Made by a program: the position numbers and the translations under genes. Shown piece after piece: positions 26,889-36,438 of a DNA stretch of 64,000 nucleotides. The notes beneath the pieces were generated by a model. It was not told where the DNA came from and made no database searches. It saw only the letters and a program-made list of their open reading frames with translations. Origin of the DNA: Couchioplanes caeruleus (GTDB taxonomy: Bacteria > Actinomycetota > Actinomycetes > Mycobacteriales > Micromonosporaceae); NCBI RefSeq assembly GCF_003751945.1, contig NZ_RJKL01000001.1, forward strand, positions 2,356,001 to 2,420,000. The letters are read 5' to 3'. How positions within the stretch are numbered: the stretch's first letter is position 1; every line of letters starts with the position of its first letter.

Positions 26889-27806
26889 ATGCGGATCGTC
26901 ATGGCCGGCTCGTCGGGTTTCCTGGGCACCACCCTCGCCGAGCGGCTCCGCCGCGGCGGGCACGAGGTCGTCCGGCTGGTCCGGCGCCCCGCCGAGGCCG
27001 CCGACGAGGCCACCTGGAACCCGTCCGGCGGACAGCTCGACCCCACCCTGCTGGTCGGCGCCGGCGCCGTGATCAACCTCGCGGGCGCCGGGGTGGGCGA
27101 CAAGCGCTGGACCGCTCGCTACAAGAGCCTCATCCGCAGCAGCCGCGTGGACAGCACCGGCACCATCGCCCGCGCGGTCCGGCTGCTGCCCGCCGAGGAC
27201 CGGCCCCGGGCGCTCCTGCAGTCCTCCGCCGTCGGCTGGTACGGCGACACCGGCGACCAGGAGGTGACCGAGGAAGCTCCGGCCGGCACCGGCTTCCTCG
27301 CCGACGTGTGCCGGGTATGGGAGGCCGCGGCCCGCCCCGCGGAGGACGCCGGCTCCCGTGTGGTCCTGCTGCGCACCGGGCTGCCCCTGGACGCCAACGG
27401 CGGCCTGCTGAAGCCGCAGATGCCCCTGTTCCGCCTGGGCGCCGGCGCCCGGCTGGGCGGCGGCAAGCAGTGGGTGCCCTGGATCGCCCTCGACGACTGG
27501 CTCGCCGCCGTCGAGTTCCTGCTGCGCCGCGACGACCTCGCCGGCCCGGTCAACCTCGTCGGCCCGCAGCCGGTCACCAACGCGACCTTCACCCGGACGC
27601 TGGCCAAGATCCTGCACCGCCCGGCGCTTCTGCAGGTGCCGGGCATCGCTCTGCAGGTCGCCCTGGGCGAGTTCGCCCACGAGGCCCTGCGCAGTCAGCG
27701 GGCGCTGCCCGGAGTGCTGGAACGGGCGGGCTTCCCCTTCGCCCACCCCACCCTGGAATCGGCCCTCCGCGCGGCCATCAACGACGACTCACCCGCCGCC
27801 GCCTGA
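26889..27806 (+). CDS. TIGR01777 family NAD-dependent epimerase-like protein
   Basis: 305 residues from ATG 26889. Extended SDR fold: N-terminal dinucleotide motif AGSSGFLGTTLAERL, VINLAGAGVGDKRW, SSAVGWYGDTGDQ (family Tyr-Gly-Asp region) and C-terminal NLVGPQPVTNATFTRTLA with PGVLERAGFPF. This is the YfcH/TIGR01777 group; the biochemical activity is unknown, and in some bacteria members are linked to cell division. Its 3' end, including the stop, is repeated two to three times downstream. Confidence 0.92.
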   Translation: MRIVMAGSSGFLGTTLAERLRRGGHEVVRLVRRPAEAADEATWNPSGGQLDPTLLVGAGAVINLAGAGVGDKRWTARYKSLIRSSRVDSTGTIARAVRLLPAEDRPRALLQSSAVGWYGDTGDQEVTEEAPAGTGFLADVCRVWEAAARPAEDAGSRVVLLRTGLPLDANGGLLKPQMPLFRLGAGARLGGGKQWVPWIALDDWLAAVEFLLRRDDLAGPVNLVGPQPVTNATFTRTLAKILHRPALLQVPGIALQVALGEFAHEALRSQRALPGVLERAGFPFAHPTLESALRAAINDDSPAAA

Positions 27807-27930
27807 CGCACCGCCGCCTCCCCGCCCGTGGCCCCGCCGCCTAGCGCAGCGCCGCCGCCCCCGCCCATGGCCCCCGCCGCCTAGCGCAGCGCCGCCGCCC
27901 CCGCCCATGGCCCCCGCCGCCTGACGCACC
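27801..27930. repeat. 40-bp tandem repeat spanning the TIGR01777 gene stop
   Basis: Two identical 40-bp copies (27839-27878 and 27879-27918, starting GCCTAGCGCAGCGCCGCCGC). They are preceded by a degenerate copy from 27801 that contains the gene's TGA and followed by GCCTGACGCACC again. No gene is seen in the ~150 bp up to the next promoter. Confidence 0.92.
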
Positions 27931-28066
27931 ACTCCCTGTTGCCGGGCGGCCCCGCTCGGCCGGGTGAGTGGAACGCCGTCGTGGGGTGGCGGAAGGGCGT
28001 GGTGGGTGAGGGATGCCTGGTCGGGGCTGACGGGCTACCGGCATGCCGGCCCGTGAGTGGTCTTGC

Positions 28067-28072
28067 TAACCT
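28067..28072 (+). promoter_or_regulatory. -10 box, leaderless promoter of the 28080 gene
   Basis: TAACCT followed by 7 nt and the GTG at 28080; supports this start over the in-frame upstream ones. Confidence 0.45.
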
Positions 28073-28079
28073 CCGGCTG

Positions 28080-29948
28080 GTGTCCGTCGTCGCCGCAGCC
28101 CCGTCCGAGTCCGCCGAGCCGCCGGCACCGTCACCGACGCGCCGCGGCTCCGCGGGCTGGCGCTCGCATCTGATCGTCGCGTTCGTCGCAGTGGCCCTGG
28201 CCACGTACGTGACCAACGGCCTGTGGCGGGATCCGGCCGGGCGCGGCCTCGCCGAGAACCTCGGCGATCAGGCCTTCTTCGAGTGGCTGCTCGGCTACGG
28301 GGTGTACACGCTCGGGCACGGCGCGGATCCGTTCTACACCTGGCTGCTCAACGCGCCGCTCGGGGTCAACCTTGCCGCGAACACCTCCATCACCGTCTAC
28401 ACGACGCTGTTCGCTCCGCTGACGTTCCTCGCCGGGCCGCCGGTCAGCTTCGTGACCATCCTGACCCTGAACCTCGCCGGCTCGGCCTTCGCCTGGTACC
28501 TGTTCCTGCAGCGGTTCTTCGTCGAGCGCCGGGCGGCCGCGATGCTGGGCGGGCTCTTCTGCGGCTTCGCCCCCGGCTTCGTCTCGCACGCCAACGGCCA
28601 CCTCAACTGGTCGGCCGGGTGGGTGGCGCCGGTGATCCTGTGGTGGGTGCTGCGGCTGCGCGAGCCGGGACGGTGGCTGCGGCACGGCCTGATCCTCGGC
28701 TGCCTGAACGCGGTGGGCTTCTCCATCGCCGCCGAGGGGCTGTTCTTCACCGCGCTCGCCAGCGGCGTCTTCGTGCTCGTCTGGTCGCTGATGCCGGCGA
28801 CCCGCGCCGAGGCCCGGACGGCGGCGCCGACCATGCTCGCCGGGCTGGGCGTCACGGCGCTCACCGCGGGTCTGCTGCTGGCGTACCCGCTCTACATGCA
28901 CTTCGGCGGGCCGCGCACCTTCACCGGTACGGGCTTCAATCAGGCCTACTTCGCCGAGGACCTGGCGGCCTACTTCGAATACCCGACCCTGTCCCTCGCC
29001 GGGTGGCTGGGGCAGGGCAGCGATCTGGCTCCCAACCAGACCGAGGAGACGTCGTACTTCGGCGTACCCCTGATGGTGTTGGCGGTCGTGGCCGCGGTGA
29101 CGCTCTGGCGGCACGCGGCACCCGGCCGGCGCGCGACGGTGGCCGCGGTCTCGACGGTGGGCCTGGTCTTCCTCGTGCTGTCCTGGGGGCCGAAGCTGAA
29201 GCTCTTCAAGGAGGAGACCGGCGTCACGCTGCCGTACGAGGCACTGCGTCACCTCCCGCTGTTCGACTCGGCGTTGCCGGCCCGCCTGGCCCTCGTGGTC
29301 GTCGGCGTGATCGGCATCCTGCTCGCCCTGACCGTCGACCGGCTGCTGAGCACGCCGCGGTTGCGGCTGCCCACGCGCACCGCCTGGGCGGCCGGGTTCG
29401 CGCTGGCCCTCGTACCCCTGCTGCCGCTGCCGCTGCCCACGAAGGAGCGCGCGGTGGAGCCCGCGTTCATCGCCGACGGGATCTGGCGCGACTACGTCAG
29501 CGAGAACGGGGTCATGACCGCGCTGCCGTTCGCCACCACCGACACCCAGGACGGGCAGCGCTGGCAGGCGTACACGATGGCCCGCAGCGGCACGCAGTTC
29601 CGGATGCCCGGCGGCTACTTCCTGGGCCCCGGCGGCCCGAACGGCACCGGGCGCATGGGCGCGCCGGCCCGCCACACCGACTGGATGTTCTTCCAGGCGG
29701 GCTACTACGGGACCGTGGCCGCGATCGACGACGCCGACCGGCGGCGCACCCGCGAGGACTTCGCGTTCTGGGGGGTCGAGGCGGTGTTCCTGCCCGAGCA
29801 GATCACCGGTTCGCACACGACGCTGTTCCGTTCCGCGGTGGAGACCACCGCCACGACCCTGCTGGGTGAGCCGGAACGCGTCGGCGGGGTGCTGCTGTGG
29901 CGCATCCGGCCCGGCGTCGACCCCGTCGACCGGGACGGCGGCGCCTGA
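28080..29948 (+). CDS. Polytopic membrane protein, GT-C/YfhO-like (paralog 1)
   Basis: 622 residues from GTG 28080. About 11-12 hydrophobic segments, then a ~150-residue C-terminal extracytoplasmic-type domain (IRPGVDPV at the end). Conserved stretches shared with the next gene are FFEWLLGYGVYTLGHGADPF, LGVNLAANTSITVYTTLFAP, GGLFCGFAPGFVSHANGHLN and GQRWQAYTMARSG. The layout resembles GT-C glycosyltransferases of the actinobacterial YfhO/DUF group acting on lipid-linked sugars, but no catalytic motif is certain. It is the first gene of a two-gene paralogous unit. Confidence 0.75.
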   Translation: MSVVAAAPSESAEPPAPSPTRRGSAGWRSHLIVAFVAVALATYVTNGLWRDPAGRGLAENLGDQAFFEWLLGYGVYTLGHGADPFYTWLLNAPLGVNLAANTSITVYTTLFAPLTFLAGPPVSFVTILTLNLAGSAFAWYLFLQRFFVERRAAAMLGGLFCGFAPGFVSHANGHLNWSAGWVAPVILWWVLRLREPGRWLRHGLILGCLNAVGFSIAAEGLFFTALASGVFVLVWSLMPATRAEARTAAPTMLAGLGVTALTAGLLLAYPLYMHFGGPRTFTGTGFNQAYFAEDLAAYFEYPTLSLAGWLGQGSDLAPNQTEETSYFGVPLMVLAVVAAVTLWRHAAPGRRATVAAVSTVGLVFLVLSWGPKLKLFKEETGVTLPYEALRHLPLFDSALPARLALVVVGVIGILLALTVDRLLSTPRLRLPTRTAWAAGFALALVPLLPLPLPTKERAVEPAFIADGIWRDYVSENGVMTALPFATTDTQDGQRWQAYTMARSGTQFRMPGGYFLGPGGPNGTGRMGAPARHTDWMFFQAGYYGTVAAIDDADRRRTREDFAFWGVEAVFLPEQITGSHTTLFRSAVETTATTLLGEPERVGGVLLWRIRPGVDPVDRDGGA

Positions 29949-31831
29949 CGGCCGCACGCCAGGCCGCGACGACGACCGCGGCCGGCCATCCCCACGGGCG
30001 TCGCCGGGAATGGCTGCGGCACGCGGTGGTCGCGGCCGTGTGTCTCGGCGCGAGCGTCTGGGTGACCTGCGGGCTGTGGGCCGACCCGTTCGGGCGTACG
30101 GTCGCCCACAACGAGGGCGACCACGCGTTCTTCGAGTGGCTGCTCGGCCACGGCGTGCGGATCGTGACCGCCGGCGCGGATCCCTTCCGCACCGACCTGC
30201 TCAACGCGCCGGGCGGCGTGAATCTGGCCGCGAACACCTCCATCACGGTGTACGCCGTCGTCTTCGCCCCGCTGACCCGGGTCGCCGGACCGCAGATCAG
30301 CTACGTGGTGATCCTCACCCTCAACCTCGCCGCTTCCGCCTTCGCGTGGTACCTGCTGTTGCGGCGTCACGCCGTACGGCACCGCGCCGCGGCCGTGCTG
30401 GGCGGGCTGTTCTGCGGCTTCGCCCCCGGCTGGATCTCCCACGCCAACGGCCATCTCAACTGGACGGCGGGGTGGCTGGCGCCGGTGGTCCTCGGGTGGG
30501 TCCTGCGGTGGCGCACGCCCACGCGGCGCTGGCTTCGCGACGGCGTCGTGCTCGGCGTACTGCTCGCGGCCGGTTTCCTGACGGCCGCCGAGATGCTGAT
30601 GCAGATCGCGCTCGCGACCGGCGTGTTCCTGATCGTCTGGAGTTGCGGACGGGGCACCTGGCCGCGGGCCCGTGCGGCGGCGCCCACCGCGTTCGCCGCG
30701 GCCGGCGTCGGCGCGCTGGTGGCCGGCACCCTGCTCGCCTATCCGCTGTACCTGCACTTCGCCGGGCCGGGATCGTTCCGCGGGACCGCCTTCCGGCAGC
30801 GCTTCTTCGCCGAGGACGCGGCTGCCTTCCTGGTCTGGCCGGACCGGTCGGTCGCGGCGCTCCTCGGCGTGCAGCGCGGCGACCTGGCGCCGAACCCCAC
30901 CGAGGGGACCTCGTTCTTCGGTGCCCCGTTGCTGGTGCTCGTGCTCGCCGGCACCGTGCTGCTGTGGTGGCGGGCCGATCGGGCGCGCAAGGCGCTGATG
31001 CGCGCGCTGACCGTGGTCGGGGTGCTGTTCGCGGTGCTGTCCCTCGGGCCACGGCTTCGCTGGCTCGGCGAGGAGTACGACATAGCGCTGCCGTACGCGT
31101 CCCTGACCGGCCTGCCGTTGTTCGACGCGGCGCTGCCGGGCCGGTTCGCCCTGACGGTCGTCGGCGTGATCGGGACGACGCTGGCGCTGCTCGCCGATCG
31201 GCTGCTGCGCCACCCGCCGGCGATCCACCTGCGGGTGCTCGCGGGCGCCGGGCTCGCGCTGGCGCTCGTGCCGCTCCTGCCGGCCCCGGTGCTGACCGTG
31301 GAGCGCACGGCCGAACCCCGGTTCATCGCCGACGGCACGTGGAAGAGGTTCGCCGCCGACGGCGAGGTGATCACCGCGCTGCCGCACGGGTCGGCCGTCG
31401 CGCCGGACGCGCAGCGCTGGCAGGCGTACACGATGGCCCGCGGCGGACGGCAGTTCCGCATCCCGGAGGGCTACTTCCTGGGCCCCGGCGGGCGCAACGG
31501 CGCCGGGCGGGTCGGCGCGCCGGGGCGGCGGACCGGTGGGATGTGGACCCGAACCGCCGTCACCGGCCACGCCTACGCCATCGACAATCGGGACCGGTAC
31601 ACGGTGCGCAGCGACCTCGCGTACTGGAAGGTGAGGGCGCTGTTCGTCCCGGACCGGATCATCGGCAAGGACGGCGTGATGTTCCGGGCGGCCCTGGTGC
31701 GCACCATGACCGAGTTGTTCGGGCCGGGCGAGCGGGTCGACGACGTGCTGCTCTGGCGGGTGCGTCCCGGCATCGACCCGATGCCGGTGCCGGGCGACGG
31801 GCCCGACGGGCCGCCCCGGCCCACCGACTAG
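29897..31831 (+). CDS. Polytopic membrane protein, GT-C/YfhO-like (paralog 2)
   Basis: 644 residues from GTG 29897, overlapping paralog 1 by 52 nt; a CTG at 29945, forming CTGA with the paralog-1 stop, would give a start aligned with paralog 1 but is an unusual codon. Same fold and motifs as the upstream gene: FFEWLLGHGVRIVTAGADPF, NLAANTSITVYAVVFAPL, GGLFCGFAPGWISHANGHLN, AQRWQAYTMARGG. The pair therefore arose by tandem duplication. Likely a membrane glycosyltransferase or related enzyme acting on the outer face; the substrate is unknown. Confidence 0.75.
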   Translation: MAHPARRRPRRPGRRRLTAARQAATTTAAGHPHGRRREWLRHAVVAAVCLGASVWVTCGLWADPFGRTVAHNEGDHAFFEWLLGHGVRIVTAGADPFRTDLLNAPGGVNLAANTSITVYAVVFAPLTRVAGPQISYVVILTLNLAASAFAWYLLLRRHAVRHRAAAVLGGLFCGFAPGWISHANGHLNWTAGWLAPVVLGWVLRWRTPTRRWLRDGVVLGVLLAAGFLTAAEMLMQIALATGVFLIVWSCGRGTWPRARAAAPTAFAAAGVGALVAGTLLAYPLYLHFAGPGSFRGTAFRQRFFAEDAAAFLVWPDRSVAALLGVQRGDLAPNPTEGTSFFGAPLLVLVLAGTVLLWWRADRARKALMRALTVVGVLFAVLSLGPRLRWLGEEYDIALPYASLTGLPLFDAALPGRFALTVVGVIGTTLALLADRLLRHPPAIHLRVLAGAGLALALVPLLPAPVLTVERTAEPRFIADGTWKRFAADGEVITALPHGSAVAPDAQRWQAYTMARGGRQFRIPEGYFLGPGGRNGAGRVGAPGRRTGGMWTRTAVTGHAYAIDNRDRYTVRSDLAYWKVRALFVPDRIIGKDGVMFRAALVRTMTELFGPGERVDDVLLWRVRPGIDPMPVPGDGPDGPPRPTD

Positions 31832-31933
31832 TGTCGGCGCGGCGATTCCTCGGTGAAATACGGCGTCTTCCGCTCATGTCCGCGGAGTGGGAGTCTGGAC
31901 GTGCTCGATCCCCGCGACGCCGATGGGGGAAGC

Positions 31934-32170
31934 ATGGTCGGTTCCCGATCCGCCTTCGAACCCGAGCAGGCCCCGTGCGGTAAGACCGTAGGAGGCGACT
32001 GCTACCGCGACACGGACGGCGAGGGCCTCGTCGTCTATGACCTCTTCTACTCCTGCGGCTGCCGCCGCAGTAGGCACGAGTACCACGACGGCACCGTGAC
32101 CACGCAGGCGATCCGGCACGGACGCCGGCACAAGCTCATCTCCGATGAGCACTCCGAGCACCCGGTCTGA
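31934..32170 (+). CDS. Small Cys-rich hypothetical protein (78 aa)
   Basis: 78 residues from ATG 31934, chosen for GGGGGAAGC directly before; an upstream start at 31853 is possible. Contains [19 protein letters not shown], then [16 protein letters not shown]: four to five cysteines and several His that could bind metal or form disulfides. No signal peptide. It ends 8 nt before frdA and so is probably co-transcribed with the fumarate reductase genes. Function unknown. Confidence 0.65.
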   Translation: MVGSRSAFEPEQAPCGKTVGGDCYRDTDGEGLVVYDLFYSCGCRRSRHEYHDGTVTTQAIRHGRRHKLISDEHSEHPV

Positions 32171-32178
32171 CGACAGCC

Positions 32179-33918
32179 ATGAGCGTGTCCCATGACGTCG
32201 TCATCGTGGGTGCGGGCGGGGCCGGGCTGCGCGCCGCCATCGCGGTCGCGGAGACCGACCCCCGCCTCAGCGTGGCGCTGGTGTCCAAGGTATACCCCAT
32301 GCGCAGCCATACCGTGTCCGCCGAGGGCGGCGCGGCCGGCGCGATCGCCGCCGACGACAGCCTCGACGAGCACGCGTACGACACGATCTCCGGCGGCGAC
32401 TGGCTCTGCGATCAGGACGCCGTCGAGGCCTTCGTGGCGGAGGCTCCCCGCGAGTTGCTGCGGCTCGAGCACTGGGGCTGCCCGTGGAGCCGCGAGCCCG
32501 ACGGGCATGTCGCGGTGCGCGCGTTCGGCGGCATGAAGAAGAAGCGCACCTGGTTCGCCGCCGACAAGACCGGCTTCCATCTGCTGCACACGCTGTTCCA
32601 GACCTCCCTGAAGTACCCGAGCATCACCCGCTACGACGAGTGGTACGCCACCCGGCTGATCGTCGACGACGGCCGGGTCTGCGGCGTCGTGGCGCTGGAG
32701 CTGATGTCCGGCCTGATCGAGACGATCACCGGACGGTCGGTGGTGATCGCGACCGGCGGAGGCGGGCGGGTCTTCCCGTTCACCACCAATGCGGCCATCA
32801 AGACCGGCGACGGGATGGCGCTGGCCTACCGGGCCGGGGCCCCGCTCAAGGACATGGAGTTCGTCCAGTACCACCCCACCGGGCTGCCGTTCACCGGCAT
32901 CCTGATCACCGAGGCGGCCCGCGCCGAGGGTGGTTGGCTGCTCAACAAGGACGGCTACCGCTACCTGCAGGACTACGACCTCGGCCGGCCCGCGCCGGGC
33001 CCGGTGCTGCGCAGCATGGAGCTGGGTCCGCGCGACCGGCTCTCCCAGGCGTTCGTCCACGAGGCGGCGAAGGGACGCACGATCGGCTCGCCGTACGGGC
33101 CGGTGGTCCACCTCGACCTGCGCCACCTGGGCGAGAAGGTCATCGACGCGAAGCTGCCGATGGTGCGCGAACTGTGTCGCGACTACGAGCGGATCGACCC
33201 GGTCCACGAGTTGGTCCCGGTGCGTCCGGTCGTGCACTACATGATGGGCGGCGTGCACACCGACCTGGACGGCGCCACCGCGCTTGCGGGTCTCTACGCC
33301 GCCGGCGAGACCGCCTGCGTGAGCATCAACGGCGCCAACCGGCTGGGCTCCAACTCCCTGCCGGAATGCCTCGTGTTCGGCGCGCGCGCCGGTCAGGCCG
33401 CCGCGCGGCACGCCGCCGAGGCCCGGCCGCCGAGCGCGGCCGTGGAAGCGCAGGGCGACGACGAGCGGCGCCGGCTCGACGAGGACCTGGTGCGCCGGGG
33501 CGACAGCCCCGACCGGATCTCCGCGCTGCGGCGGCAGATGCAGGAGATCCTGGAGGACGTCGCCGGCATCTACCGCGACGGCGACAGCCTGACCAAGGCC
33601 ACCGACAAGCTCCGGGAGCTCAGGGAGCGCGCGGCGACCGCGGCGATCGACGACACCAGCCGCCGGTTCAACACCGAGCGGATCGCCGGCCTGGAACTCG
33701 CCGGCATGCTCGAGCTGGCCGAGTGCATCGTGCACAGTGCCCTGCGCCGCGAGGAATCTCGCGGTGCGCACCAGCGCACCGACTTCCCGCGCCGTGACGA
33801 CCGGAAGTTCCTGGCCCACTCACTGGCGCACCGGGAGCCCGACGGCTCACCGCGTATCTCGCGCCTGCCGGTCACCATCACGCGCTGGCCGCCGGGCGAG
33901 CGAGTCTACGGGAGGTGA
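32179..33918 (+). CDS. frdA: Fumarate reductase/succinate dehydrogenase flavoprotein subunit
   Basis: 579 residues from ATG 32179. FAD domain [20 protein letters not shown]; the covalent-FAD histidine context [18 protein letters not shown]; capping/active-site region [26 protein letters not shown]; and the C-terminal [20 protein letters not shown]. Interconverts fumarate and succinate at the membrane. Followed by frdB and by two small anchor subunits of FrdC and FrdD type, so the complex is a quinol:fumarate reductase (or a reversible succinate:quinone enzyme). The operon order A-B-C-D with tight spacing matches known actinobacterial frdABCD. Confidence 0.94.
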   Translation: MSVSHDVVIVGAGGAGLRAAIAVAETDPRLSVALVSKVYPMRSHTVSAEGGAAGAIAADDSLDEHAYDTISGGDWLCDQDAVEAFVAEAPRELLRLEHWGCPWSREPDGHVAVRAFGGMKKKRTWFAADKTGFHLLHTLFQTSLKYPSITRYDEWYATRLIVDDGRVCGVVALELMSGLIETITGRSVVIATGGGGRVFPFTTNAAIKTGDGMALAYRAGAPLKDMEFVQYHPTGLPFTGILITEAARAEGGWLLNKDGYRYLQDYDLGRPAPGPVLRSMELGPRDRLSQAFVHEAAKGRTIGSPYGPVVHLDLRHLGEKVIDAKLPMVRELCRDYERIDPVHELVPVRPVVHYMMGGVHTDLDGATALAGLYAAGETACVSINGANRLGSNSLPECLVFGARAGQAAARHAAEARPPSAAVEAQGDDERRRLDEDLVRRGDSPDRISALRRQMQEILEDVAGIYRDGDSLTKATDKLRELRERAATAAIDDTSRRFNTERIAGLELAGMLELAECIVHSALRREESRGAHQRTDFPRRDDRKFLAHSLAHREPDGSPRISRLPVTITRWPPGERVYGR

Positions 33919-33919
33919 C

Positions 33920-34666
33920 GTGTCCGAGCAGATCACGCTGCGGGTCGCCCGCTACCGGCCCGAGGAGGAGGACGCGGCGCCCGCGTTCGCCGACTACGAC
34001 GTACCGTTGCGAGCGGACTGGGCCGTCCTCGACGGCCTCAACCACATCAAGGACGAGTTGGACGGCACCCTGTCCTACCGCTGGTCATGCCGGATGGGCA
34101 TCTGCGGCAGCTGCGGCATGATGATCAACGGTGACCCGCGGCTGTCCTGCGCGACATTCCTGTCGGACCTCACGCCCGGGCCGGTACGCATCGAGCCGCT
34201 GGCCCACTTCCCGGTGATCCGCGACCTGGTCGTCGACCTCACCGACTTCCTGCACCACCTCGGCCAGGTCAGACCCTGGCTGATCCGCGACGAGGAACAG
34301 CCGGTGGAGCAGGGGGAATACCTGCAGACGCCGGCCCAGCTCCAGAACTTCAAGCAGTTCAGCATGTGCATCAACTGCATGCTCTGCTACGCGGCCTGCC
34401 CGGTGTACGGGTTGGACGACGCGTTCGTCGGCCCGGCGGCGATCGCCCTCGCGCACCGCTACGACCTCGACTCCCGCGACGAGGGCGACCGGGAGCGGCT
34501 GACCATCCTCGCCCAGCCGGACGGCGTCTGGGACTGCACGTTCGTCGGCGAGTGTTCCGCGGCCTGCCCCAAGGGCGTCGATCCGGCGGGCGCGATCCAG
34601 CAGGTGAAGCTCGCCGCGGCGCTGGACGCGGTGAAGTCACTCGTCCTGCCGTGGCGGTCTCGATGA
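33920..34666 (+). CDS. frdB: Fumarate reductase iron-sulfur subunit
   Basis: 248 residues from GTG 33920, 1 nt after the frdA stop, with GGGAGG before it. Three clusters are evident: 2Fe-2S ligands in [18 protein letters not shown] with DPRLSC, and the ferredoxin-like half with [14 protein letters not shown] and [15 protein letters not shown]. It carries electrons between the flavin and the quinone site in FrdCD. Its stop overlaps the frdC start (ATGA). Confidence 0.95.
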   Translation: MSEQITLRVARYRPEEEDAAPAFADYDVPLRADWAVLDGLNHIKDELDGTLSYRWSCRMGICGSCGMMINGDPRLSCATFLSDLTPGPVRIEPLAHFPVIRDLVVDLTDFLHHLGQVRPWLIRDEEQPVEQGEYLQTPAQLQNFKQFSMCINCMLCYAACPVYGLDDAFVGPAAIALAHRYDLDSRDEGDRERLTILAQPDGVWDCTFVGECSAACPKGVDPAGAIQQVKLAAALDAVKSLVLPWRSR

Positions 34667-35061
34667 TCTCGCCATGGGAGGCGCGGTACTACCGGCGGCG
34701 CATGCCCCGGTGGTGGTGGGCACGGCGGCGGTCCTACACGACGTTCGTGCTGCGCGAGCTGTCCAGCGTGTTCGTCGCCCTGTTCGTGGTCGAGCTCCTG
34801 CTGCTCGTGCGGTCCGTGGCCCACGGCGCCGGCGCGTACGAGAACTTCCTGGGCACGATGGCGAACCCGGCGGTGATCGCGCTCAACCTCGTCGCGCTCG
34901 CCTTCGTGCTCCTGCACGCCGTCACCTTCGCCAACCTCACACCCCGTGCGATGGTCGTGCGGGTCCGCGACCGGACGGTGCCGTCGCGCGTCGTCCTCGC
35001 GGGCGTCTACCTCGGATGGCTCGGGGTCACCGGGTTCCTGGCCTGGCTGGTGGTGGGCTAG
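34663..35061 (+). CDS. frdC: Fumarate reductase membrane anchor subunit C
   Basis: 132 residues from ATG 34663 in an ATGA overlap with frdB. Three membrane spans, with the FrdC signature [20 protein letters not shown] before the first and [17 protein letters not shown] within it. Anchors FrdAB and helps form the quinone site; the E. coli type lacks haem. Confidence 0.92.
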   Translation: MISPWEARYYRRRMPRWWWARRRSYTTFVLRELSSVFVALFVVELLLLVRSVAHGAGAYENFLGTMANPAVIALNLVALAFVLLHAVTFANLTPRAMVVRVRDRTVPSRVVLAGVYLGWLGVTGFLAWLVVG

Positions 35062-35427
35062 ATGGCGCACCCGCCGGGCCGGGCCGGGCCGGAGCCGTTC
35101 GTCTGGCTGCTGTTCAGCGCGGGCGGGATGGTAGCCGCGCTCGTGCTGCCCGTCCTGCTGGTGCTGTTCGGCGTGGCCATCCCCCTGCGCTGGGTGCCGG
35201 CGCCCGACCACGCGCACCTGCTCGCCGTGCTCGGCCATCCGCTGACCCGGCTCGGGCTGCTCGGCGTCTGCGCGCTCGCTCTCGTCCACGCCGCCCACCG
35301 GCTGCGGTTCACGGTCGAGCACGCGTTCCAGCTCGGGCGCTTCGACCCGATCATCGCCGCGGCGTGCTACGGCGCGGCGCTCGCCGGCACGGTCGCCGCC
35401 GCCTCCGTGCTGTGGGCCTTCCCCTGA
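35062..35427 (+). CDS. frdD: Fumarate reductase membrane anchor subunit D
   Basis: 121 residues from ATG 35062, which follows the frdC stop with no gap. Three spans: a PFVWLLFSAGGMVAALVLPV start, the LLAVLGHPLTRLGLLGV middle and HAAHRLRFTVEHAFQLGRF before the last span, matching FrdD. It completes the QFR complex. Confidence 0.92.
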   Translation: MAHPPGRAGPEPFVWLLFSAGGMVAALVLPVLLVLFGVAIPLRWVPAPDHAHLLAVLGHPLTRLGLLGVCALALVHAAHRLRFTVEHAFQLGRFDPIIAAACYGAALAGTVAAASVLWAFP

Positions 35428-35506
35428 GGGTCCGAGCCCGGGCATCCGGCCGGCGCGACGGCGTAAGCGGGCTCGGTCGGCGCGTCGGGCGAGGGACTAG
35501 GCTGGG

Positions 35507-36139
35507 ATGGTGACGACTTCCACGTTGCAGGTCCTGCGTCCGGGCCTGGTCGACTACCGCGAGGCCTGGGACGAGCAGCGGCGCCTGCACGAGGCCGTCG
35601 TGGCGGGCGAGCGGCCCGACACGATCCTGCTGCTCGAGCACCCGAGCGTCTTCACCGCGGGCAAGCGCACCGAGCCGATGGACCGCCCGTCGGACGGCAC
35701 CCCGGTCGTCGACGTGGACCGGGGCGGAAAGATCACCTGGCACGGGCCGGGTCAGCTCGTCGGCTATCCGATCGTCAAGCTCGCCGACCCGGTCGACGTG
35801 GTGGCGTACGTGCGCCGCATCGAGCAACTGCTCATCGACGTGTGCGCGGAGTTCGGCGTGACGGCGGAGCGGGTCGAGGGCCGCAGCGGCGCCTGGGTCC
35901 GGGCCGACGACCGCGGCCCGGACCGCAAGGTGGCGGCGATCGGCATCCGGGTGGCCCGGGGCGTGACCCAGCACGGCTTCGCCCTCAACTGCGACTGCGA
36001 CCTGTCGCACTTCGACCGCTTCGTCCCCTGCGGCATCCGCGACGCGGGCGTCACCTCCCTCACCGCGGAGCTGGGCCGCCCGGTGGCCGTCGCGGACGTC
36101 CTGCCGGTGGTCGAACGACACCTGCCGACGCTGCTGTGA
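35507..36139 (+). CDS. lipB: Octanoyltransferase LipB
   Basis: 210 residues from ATG 35507. Moves the octanoyl group from acyl carrier protein to lipoyl-domain lysines. Motifs: [20 protein letters not shown] (the RGG..T.HGPGQ signature), the catalytic Lys in [11 protein letters not shown] and the acyl-accepting Cys in [14 protein letters not shown]. Its targets would include SucB (two lipoyl lysines) and GcvH. lipA follows 0.6 kb downstream and a 54-residue membrane protein gene overlaps the stop. Confidence 0.96.
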   Translation: MVTTSTLQVLRPGLVDYREAWDEQRRLHEAVVAGERPDTILLLEHPSVFTAGKRTEPMDRPSDGTPVVDVDRGGKITWHGPGQLVGYPIVKLADPVDVVAYVRRIEQLLIDVCAEFGVTAERVEGRSGAWVRADDRGPDRKVAAIGIRVARGVTQHGFALNCDCDLSHFDRFVPCGIRDAGVTSLTAELGRPVAVADVLPVVERHLPTLL

Positions 36140-36300
36140 AGCTCTACAACAACCCGCGCGACAAGCGTGTCTTCATCCCCAACAAGGCGGGCGGCGTCTC
36201 GCTCAACTTCGGCCACCCGATCGCCTGGTGGATCCTCATCCTCATGACGATCCTCCCCCTGGTCATCGTCGTCGGCGTCACCATCGCCGTCATAGCCTGA
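36136..36300 (+). CDS. Small single-span membrane protein (54 aa; DUF5808-like look)
   Basis: 54 residues from GTG 36136 in a GTGA overlap with lipB. Basic N-terminus [19 protein letters not shown], then [11 protein letters not shown], then one strong hydrophobic helix. The 'Pro-Arg-Asp-x-Arg-Val-Phe-x-Pro ... Leu-Asn-Phe' pattern resembles DUF5808-type membrane proteins (from memory). Function unknown; coupled to lipB translation. Its stop codon is inside the first units of a 10-bp tandem repeat. Confidence 0.75.
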   Translation: MKLYNNPRDKRVFIPNKAGGVSLNFGHPIAWWILILMTILPLVIVVGVTIAVIA

Positions 36301-36354
36301 CCCGGCCTGACCCGGCCCGCCCCGGCCCGCCCCGGCCCGCCCCGGCCCGCCCCG
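36295..36354 (+). repeat. 10-bp tandem repeat starting at a stop codon
   Basis: Six 10-bp units: GCCTGACCCG twice (the first contains the TGA of the 54-residue gene) then GCCCGCCCCG four times, ending 36354. Confidence 0.93.
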
Positions 36355-36438
36355 GCCGGGCCGAGATGAACAACCGGGCCCGACGGCCGTTGCCGTCGGC
36401 GCCCGCCCGGCGCCAGCTCAGCGACCACCCCCGTCGCC

